Shown here one piece after another: positions 57,990 through 64,000 of a stretch of DNA of 64,000 nucleotides. The translations under genes and the position numbers were made by a program. Position 1 is the first letter of the stretch, and every line of letters starts with the position of its first letter. The notes under the pieces are model-generated. The model ran no database searches. It saw nothing but the letters and a program-made list of their open reading frames with translations, and was not told where the DNA came from. Source of the DNA: Zeugodacus cucurbitae (taxonomy: Eukaryota; Arthropoda; Insecta; Diptera; Tephritidae); the NCBI RefSeq assembly GCF_028554725.1, contig NC_071671.1, forward strand, positions 25,935,001-25,999,000, read 5' to 3'.

Positions 57990-58710
57990 CGAGGGCTGCT
58001 ATATATATTTCTGGACTAATAATGAAAATAGGAATATTTATCAACGAAAATGGTTTTATTGTTTTTCAAAATATTCTCCATCAAGATTTATACACTTTTG
58101 CATGCGCTCAAACCAATTTTCGAAGCACTTTTTTTGAGCCTTTTTTTGAGCGATTGTCAAATTGTGCGGGATCCAACGAGAACAAACCTTTTTTACGGCC
58201 AGGTGTTCATGCAATATCGAATGTATGCTGGTGGGAGAAATGCATAGGCATGCCTCTATCTGAAGGTATGTTACATGACGGTCTTGCATTATCAGTTCAC
58301 GTACGGCATCGATGTTTTCTGGCACAACGGCTGTTTTTGGACGACCTTCACGGAATTCGTCTTTGAGCGACCGTCGTCTACGATTGAATTCGTTGTACCA
58401 GTTTTTCACAGTGCTATAGGATGGTGCTTTATAGCCATACAAAGATTTTAGTTCATCGATGCACTCTTGTCGCGATAATCCACGTCGAAAGTTGTGAAAA
58501 ATGATCGCACGAAAATGTTCACGAGTTAATTCCATTTTTTGGCCGAGATGAATTTTATAATTCCCTGTAAATAAAACAATTCACGATTAAATGACAAAAC
58601 GTTCTGAGTGATGTTATGCTAAAAAATGGCAAACTTTCCAATGGAAATGTCAGATTGCACCTGGCAACACTTAGTGTTGCCTAGGCCAGAAATACATATA
58701 GCAGCCCTCG
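57990..58710 (-). mobile_element. mariner element, internally deleted
   Basis: Ends CGAGGGCTGCTATATATATT (57990) and, inverted at 58710, CGAGGGCTGCTATATGTATT form inverted repeats of about 25 bp reaching TTTCTGG. The right flank begins TA as expected for a TA target; the left flank reads GA, so one base has changed. Total length 721 bp against about 1.3 kb for a complete mariner. It encodes the shortened transposase at 58056-58535. Confidence 0.92.
58056..58535 (-). CDS. mariner transposase derivative lacking the catalytic domain
   Basis: 159 residues with start (MELTREHFRAIIF) and stop. The N-terminal part has the two helix-turn-helix units of mariner transposases (YGYKAPSYSTVKNWYNEF, and the region DRHVTYLQIEACLCI), the linker motif WIPHNLT, then AQKKAQKK and directly the usual C-terminus ENWFERMQKCINLDGEYFEKQ. 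The whole DD34D catalytic region (roughly 185 residues) is missing, yet the frame is kept across the joint. It could still bind the element ends but cannot cut. Expression is unknown; the element sits 3' of nothing else. A full transposase is about 345 residues. Confidence 0.85.
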   Translation of the reverse strand: MELTREHFRAIIFHNFRRGLSRQECIDELKSLYGYKAPSYSTVKNWYNEFNRRRRSLKDEFREGRPKTAVVPENIDAVRELIMQDRHVTYLQIEACLCISPTSIHSILHEHLAVKKVCSRWIPHNLTIAQKKAQKKCFENWFERMQKCINLDGEYFEKQ

Positions 58711-59680
58711 TACACTGCAAAAAAATATGGTTATCGTGGAGGAATTGCGAGCCTTTAAACAGTGCGGAGATCTACTATTCCTAAACGTAGCTTTTCCACT
58801 TTGGCACACAGTGCAACAATGTTTTATATTGTTTATTCTACTCAAAGGATATACATTTTCTAAAGGCAGTAAATTAACACAAGGACGTGATTAAAACTGC
58901 TTCCTTGAGCTTATGAACAAAGAAAGACGAGGATAAAAATGAAATATGTCAAACCAATAATTTCCACCAAATGTCAATTGGCTTAGACTTCCGGCATATC
59001 CTTTTCAAATTTTATTTTTCAAATATCCGCAAAAGCAAGCATTACGCTGCATAAAAATTAATCACTTAATACAAATACAAATACTTTGCGTAACTTCAAC
59101 GTAGATTACTTCACAGAAAAATGGCAAGAAAAACAAAAAAAAAAGTAAAGACAAATAATAAATATGACTATCCTTCATCGCTTCTGCACAAATATGTAAC
59201 TAAGGTGGGCTACTAATCCCTGGATTATGGCAAATGTCACGCCTACCCACGCCATGCGCTGCCGAGAGCGTAAAAATTCTGATTCATGTTTGTCGCATTC
59301 TCTTTGTGTTTTGCTTTGACACACATTAAGTTGATTTGTTTGTTTACAATTACGGTTGGGAAATTATGACTACTCATAGAGATATGCTATGAATTGACAC
59401 TTGCAACGGTAATAACTAACAACACGCGCCCAATATCTGTCTGTGTGTGTTTGTAAAGCTTATCCCAATTGAACGTTGTGGTTTATGTGGCTGGATTAAG
59501 TTGATAATTTAGGTCAGCTAATGCCGTAGAAAACTCAATGTTATTCTACTAAATATGTATTTTTTAAGCAGCTTATCAGAAAATTAGATTTTTAAATTTT
59601 TGTGTATTTTGTTGCCTACATTTAGGATTAAAGAAAATGATATGAGTCTGGAAATATGCAAGAAAGTGTTTATTTTTTAA
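58711..59680. other. intergenic DNA with partial unit duplication
   Basis: 58805-58990 is a diverged copy of 54650-54840, so a further tandem unit once extended here, now without an SDR gene. The rest has no feature I can name. Confidence 0.5.
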
Positions 59681-59699
59681 ATTTAATGTAGATATTTTA

Positions 59700-60480
59700 A
59701 ATGATTTGAAAAGATACTCTCGCTTTGGAAATCTTACTAACTATTATATACTTTACCAAGCCCATCGGAAAGTCAAAAATGGGGCTGGGGAAAATCTGGA
59801 CCGATTTTATCTAATTTTTGCATCGAACTACAACATGCCCAATAGAGTATTTGCACCAAATTTTATGCGGATAAACTTTGACCCATATATTCGACTTAGA
59901 GTTAACCAAATCCTGACATCCTTCATTTTATTAGATATATGCGGACTAGAGGAAGTACTGAACGCAATTTACTTAAACATATAATTCTCAGAGAGATATT
60001 CTCACAGAATATTTTTAAGATGTTTCTCAAGTTGTCCAACATATTCGGTATAAAGATAGCCTATGATCTAGAGGATCCCATTTTCGTTATTTCGAAGCTA
60101 GTAAAAGTATAACATTTTAAAGACCCTTATTATTGTTTCTTTTAGGAGGTAGGTGTGGTTCAAACTGTTAATATGCCTAGAAAACGTTATAAAACAAATT
60201 TGGTTAAAATTGGGCGAGTGGTTACTGAGTTAAGGAAATGTTACCATTCAGATTGATTTTGGAACCGATTCACATTCAAATCTAGTGTATTATCCTTATT
60301 TTTTTATATTCACACTTGATATCAGACGGGTATACGAAAAAACTAATCAGTCTAATTGATATGGATACTTTGAGAGATAGATCTTTCAGGGACTGAGAAC
60401 ACGCCCTCTTATAAAGATAGTTTTAGTACTAACACGGCTCCCTACCGAAGCTCTGTACCAATATAGATTAATTACAATTT
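59700..60480. repeat. possible old interspersed repeat
   Basis: Words such as TGGACCGATTTTATCTAATTT, GGAGGTAGGTGTGGTT and AAAATTGGGCGAGTGGTTACTGAG recall the drifting GGGCGTGGTT..GAAATCGG style of family A, but no ends are visible. The frame 59706-59984 has no motif. Confidence 0.3.
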
Positions 60481-63400
60481 TTTTTCGATTATGGTTCGAT
60501 TCCACCGACAAGCCAACAAATAACTGGAAATCTATTAAACTTAATCATAGAAAAAGTGTTGCCAGAAAATTAAAAATTTCTTTCAAATAATAACTGCGGC
60601 GTCAGTTCAACCCATTACACCAAACCAAATCGTTTCATCAAAACGCAATTACATCGAACAATTATTGCTTCCAGAACAAAACAAAATAAAAAAAACAAAA
60701 AAAGAATCCAATATTACTTTTCTCATCAAACTCGGTGGCAAAACGCCTGAGTGATTTGTGAATATTTCTTACTTGCGAGCAAAAACTGGCGCCTAGCAAC
60801 TAAACGCAACTACAAGGCGGATACTTCAAAGACCGCCGCATTCGATTGCTGCTACATTTTCTGCACTAAAAAGTTCACCACCATCTTCCTCGCCGCATAC
60901 AATTTTAACAGTAACTTCGAACCGTACCTACGGCAATCGACAGCAGTCTGAGCGTCTCTAGCCTGAAGTATCGAATGCGCGCAGCTTGTGTATTTAGTAT
61001 ATATATATTTACAGAGGCCCGTCTGCGGGGATTATTGCAATGTATATTTGTTGCTCTATGTGTGGTTGGAAATTCTTCGGTGGCAATTGATGATTCGAAA
61101 CGAATCAAACGAGTTGTGGCATAGAATTTTAAATGAACTGCGGCCGCAGTGTTACTTCGGCGTTGTGTTGCCGCGTTCCAGGCGCTCAACGCAAAACGGA
61201 CGCTGAACGCCACAGGATAGGCACTAAATAGACACTAGGCGCACTCGACGCTTGGCGTAGTGTGTTTTGCGTTTTGAGTATTGAAAAGTATATCAAATTG
61301 AGTAGTCGATGATTCAAAATGCGCTACGCAGTTTTAGCTAATCAATTTTGGTGGATGAGAGCGGCTAAGAATGCGCATAAAATAATACAGAATGATGAGC
61401 TAAGGAATAATTGGCGATTATTCAACAGAAAGGCGATACATTTTATCTTTAAGTTGAAGTACGTAAGAAATATAAGCGCATGAATTTAAGTTGTTGTGGG
61501 TTGGACAGTAAGCATAAGGCCTCTTTGGCTGTGGATTTAGAAAAATTTAAAACGTTATGAAAGCTTAGAGTATAATATTGAATATTGGTTAAAAGTTGTT
61601 TCTTTTTCAAGGAAGCATTGGTATAAAAGAATGGATTCTGAGCTAACTTGGTCTTAGATATTTTAGTTGAGTTCAGTAGAGTCCATATTCTAGATGTGGT
61701 AAGATAATAAATGACGGCAAACCTAACACAGTTTCACAGCAAGAAAGCTAGATATCCAGATATTATTACCGCTTAGTACTTAAGAGGTTAGTTCGGCAGT
61801 TCCACATCCAGCGCTCATTAAGATGATCGACCAAAAATATTCTTTCATAATAATAGTTTCAAACTTTCCCGGCTTTGATAACAGTATCGACGTTATTTAG
61901 ATGTGCCTGTGCCCTTTACCTTACTAGGATTAACCAGAATCTATGACTAATTTCTTCCAGATGGCATCGCATGATTACTGAATAGTTAGTTCTTCAAGCC
62001 AATAGATATCAGTAAAGATCCAAGGTTTGTGATACATTCGCAATATGTTTTAAAGAACGGAACGAAAGACCACAACTAGCCACTATCTCAAAAATCTTTA
62101 CTTGTTATATAACTTCCGACAAAATTTCGTTTATAACTCGTGAACGATACGAGATCAGAGCACATACAATACTTTGGGCTTTCAGGACTAGGAACTCAAT
62201 CATCTCAACACACGGTATTGACCTCTTTCCGCAAGATGAAATTCACTTCTGTGTGCAGTTAATTGTAATGTAAGACTTTTTAAAACATACTTAAGGTACA
62301 GGAAAAAGGATTCAGTTGCAGACCCCTCAGTAGTCCTTTTCTTCTAATGAAAAGTAAAATTTCGGCGTGCTGAAAAATTTTAAGTAAACCGAATTTTTTG
62401 CTTCCGCTCTTCGCAGTTAACTTGAACATTGTCTGCCAGCATTGATTTCCCACAACTTCCAAAGCCAACTTGCTCATCAAATATTGTCAGCGTACGTTTA
62501 ATGATTTTTTACTTTTCTCCCTTGACTACTAGTGGTTTCCATGACCACTGTTGTTGCTGCTGTTGCTCTTGTCAACACTATCATCATTATCAACAACGTC
62601 AGCGTCATTGCAGCAGGTCTCTCGTTTTTGTCTTCGACCACGTTTCATTCGCAAGCCAGCAAAAAAACCGTTGTTTTTTTCTTCTTCCAAGTTTATCTGT
62701 CTCCATTTTTTTTCGTTCCCCTTCACGCACTATATCTTTCTGTCCTTCAGCAACGTGGATTTAAGTCGTGGTTGGGGCATATGGCCTGACATTGGCAACA
62801 GTGCGAACAGTAACAGATTAAATTTAACAAGATTGTAAAGTGTCTTCTTTTTTTGGCGGTTTTAACGCTTTCATTCACCAGCTGCTTTGCCATTCATGCT
62901 TCTTATCGTTTTAGCGGAATTTCCATTTCGTATTGCACGTCGTGTGTGCTCAGTTCTACCCTTGCTTTGCTTATGTCTATCTGTCTGTTTCTTGATTTCT
63001 TTCTCCCCACACGCCTTGTCTTCCGACCGGTCTAGCAATTTGTCTATCTTAAGCGCTTTGTAGCTCAGCAGCTGCGTGCTTTCGCTTGGCTTGGTTGCTT
63101 TCATTGCTCATAGTTGCTGCTGTTGTTGTTGTTGTTATAGTGGTTTGTCATCATATCTCCGCTAACTCACTAATGATATAGCAATGTAGTGAGACAAGGA
63201 TTTAGTAGTCTGCTTTTGGCTGTTTGCAGTTTCTCGTCTAAGTGATTAATGTATCCTTCTCGGCCCGTTTATATGGAAATGCTTCGATTGTGGCATTAGT
63301 TGACTTGTCTTAAGCCATGTTATCACTATTGATAACTACTCCTACACTTTTGGCTAACTCATTGCCACTCATCGACTTGCCTAATTAGATATGAAATGCG

Positions 63401-63604
63401 GAAATTGCGGTCGAAGACAGCAGCAGTTGAATTAAGTATTTTTTGTGGCTTTATTAATAGCATTTTCATCATAAAAGTCTCTCCAGATAATTTCACATGA
63501 ATTTTGCTTTTGTCAGCGGGCACTTGATCAATAAGAAGTCCAATCTTTGGATAAAATTGCTTGCTGAAGAAAAAAAGTTGCATAAACTTTTGATCCTTCT
63601 TCTT
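60481..63604. other. intergenic DNA, partly GC-richer (60.75-61.26 kb)
   Basis: The stretch 60750-61260 is GC-richer than its surroundings and contains CAGTC/TCAGT words, so it could be a promoter or 5' exon of a gene outside the window; no coding evidence supports that. 62.53-62.75 kb is CT-rich and GTTGCTGCTGTTG-like; 63113-63135 is a GTT run. Frames there are low complexity. Confidence 0.35.
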
Positions 63605-64000
63605 CTTGATTGGCGTAGACACCGCTTACGCGGTTATAGCCGAGTCCAAAACAGCGCGCCACGTATCCCTCCTTCTGGCAGTTTGGCGCCAATTGGTTAT
63701 ACCTAGCGAAGCCAGGTCCCTCTCAACTTGGTCCTTCCATCCGAGTGGAGGTCTCCCTCTTCCTCGGCTTCCACCAGCGGTTACTGCATCGAATACTTTC
63801 AGGGCTGGAGCACTTTCATCCATTCTGGACCTAGCCACCGTAGCCGCTGTTTTTTTATTCGCTGGACTATGTCTTTGTCGTCGAATAACACATACAGCTC
63901 ATCGTTTCATCGTCTGCGGTATTCGCCGTTGCCAATGTTCTGAGGACCATAAATCTTCCGCAAAACCTTTCTCTCGAAAACTCCTAGTGCCGTCTCATCA
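63605..64000 (-). mobile_element. RTE-type LINE fragment, runs off the window
   Basis: It starts with a TTC-repeat tail and TTGGCGTAGACACCGCTTAC, the 3' end shared with the fragments at 19.4, 51.6 and 54.3 kb. On the minus strand it encodes the RT C-terminal end (DESAPALKVFDAV, GRGRPPLGWKDQV, LASLGITNWRQTARR). The stretch upstream (63840-64000) continues in another frame (ENRRRW, KIYGP), so it has indels. Its 5' end lies beyond the window. Confidence 0.9.

Noticed and set aside
60751..61213. GC-richer stretch with frames on both strands
   Set aside because: Could be a 5' exon or promoter, but neither frame shows a domain and no splice partner can be identified.
62429..62838. Several overlapping frames with Leu/Ser-rich or Cys-run products
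   Set aside because: CT-rich low-complexity DNA open in three frames; no conserved motif.
1..64000. tRNA, rRNA, riboswitch or CRISPR elements
   Set aside because: I looked for cloverleaf arms with TTCGA-type loops, regularly spaced short repeats and rRNA-like GC blocks and found none that hold up by eye.

Overview
The window looks like AT-rich nuclear DNA from a higher fly. A tephritid fruit fly is my best guess, from the gene family, the 55-111 bp introns with GT...AG borders, the TATA-box promoters and the mix of mobile elements. No sequence search could be run. There are no rRNA or tRNA genes, no CRISPR array and no bacterial-type operon. The first 12.3 kb and last 5 kb hold no gene I can support.

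The centre (12.7-56.2 kb) is a tandem cluster of ten intact genes and one pseudogene for classical short-chain dehydrogenase/reductases (SDRs) of the insect farnesol dehydrogenase-like / DHRS11-like group. Nine intact genes are on the minus strand and one (34669-35556) is on the plus strand. Every intact gene has a first exon of exactly 570 bp (190 codons) carrying the cofactor site (TGxxxGIG, residues 12-19), NNAG (90-93), Asn116, the catalytic residue at 145, and YxxxK (162-166). Intron 1 is at the same phase-0 site in all. The next exon encodes a divergent substrate-side loop and a conserved tail ending near HELTIKP. Six genes also have a second intron; four do not. Two neighbours (36.7-37.5 and 39.3-40.1 kb) carry Asp37 where the rest have Ala37-Arg38-Arg39, which predicts NAD rather than NADP use. 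One of these also has Thr in place of catalytic Ser145.

The cluster grew by segmental duplication. Unit A (about 12.5-18.1 kb: SDR-1, a TAATTG-rich block, SDR-2) is repeated as unit B (about 18.2-26.3 kb: SDR pseudogene, TAATTG block, SDR-3). Unit B is swollen by two RTE-type LINE fragments, a MITE and a pogo-like remnant. A second pair (49.75-52.4 and 54.86-57.0 kb) carries SDR-9 and SDR-10. In both pairs part of the gene is far more alike than the DNA around it, which points to gene conversion.

Mobile elements fill the spaces: five copies of a 1.2-1.5 kb interspersed repeat (called family A here), a Helitron nested in one of them, a 2.56-kb element with about 550-bp terminal inverted repeats and a TTA target duplication, several RTE LINE fragments (two with perfect target duplications), an RNase H-bearing LINE fragment, and a mariner copy whose transposase ORF has lost its catalytic part but kept its start, DNA-binding region and stop. 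Gene numbers SDR-1 to SDR-10 are mine, in coordinate order.
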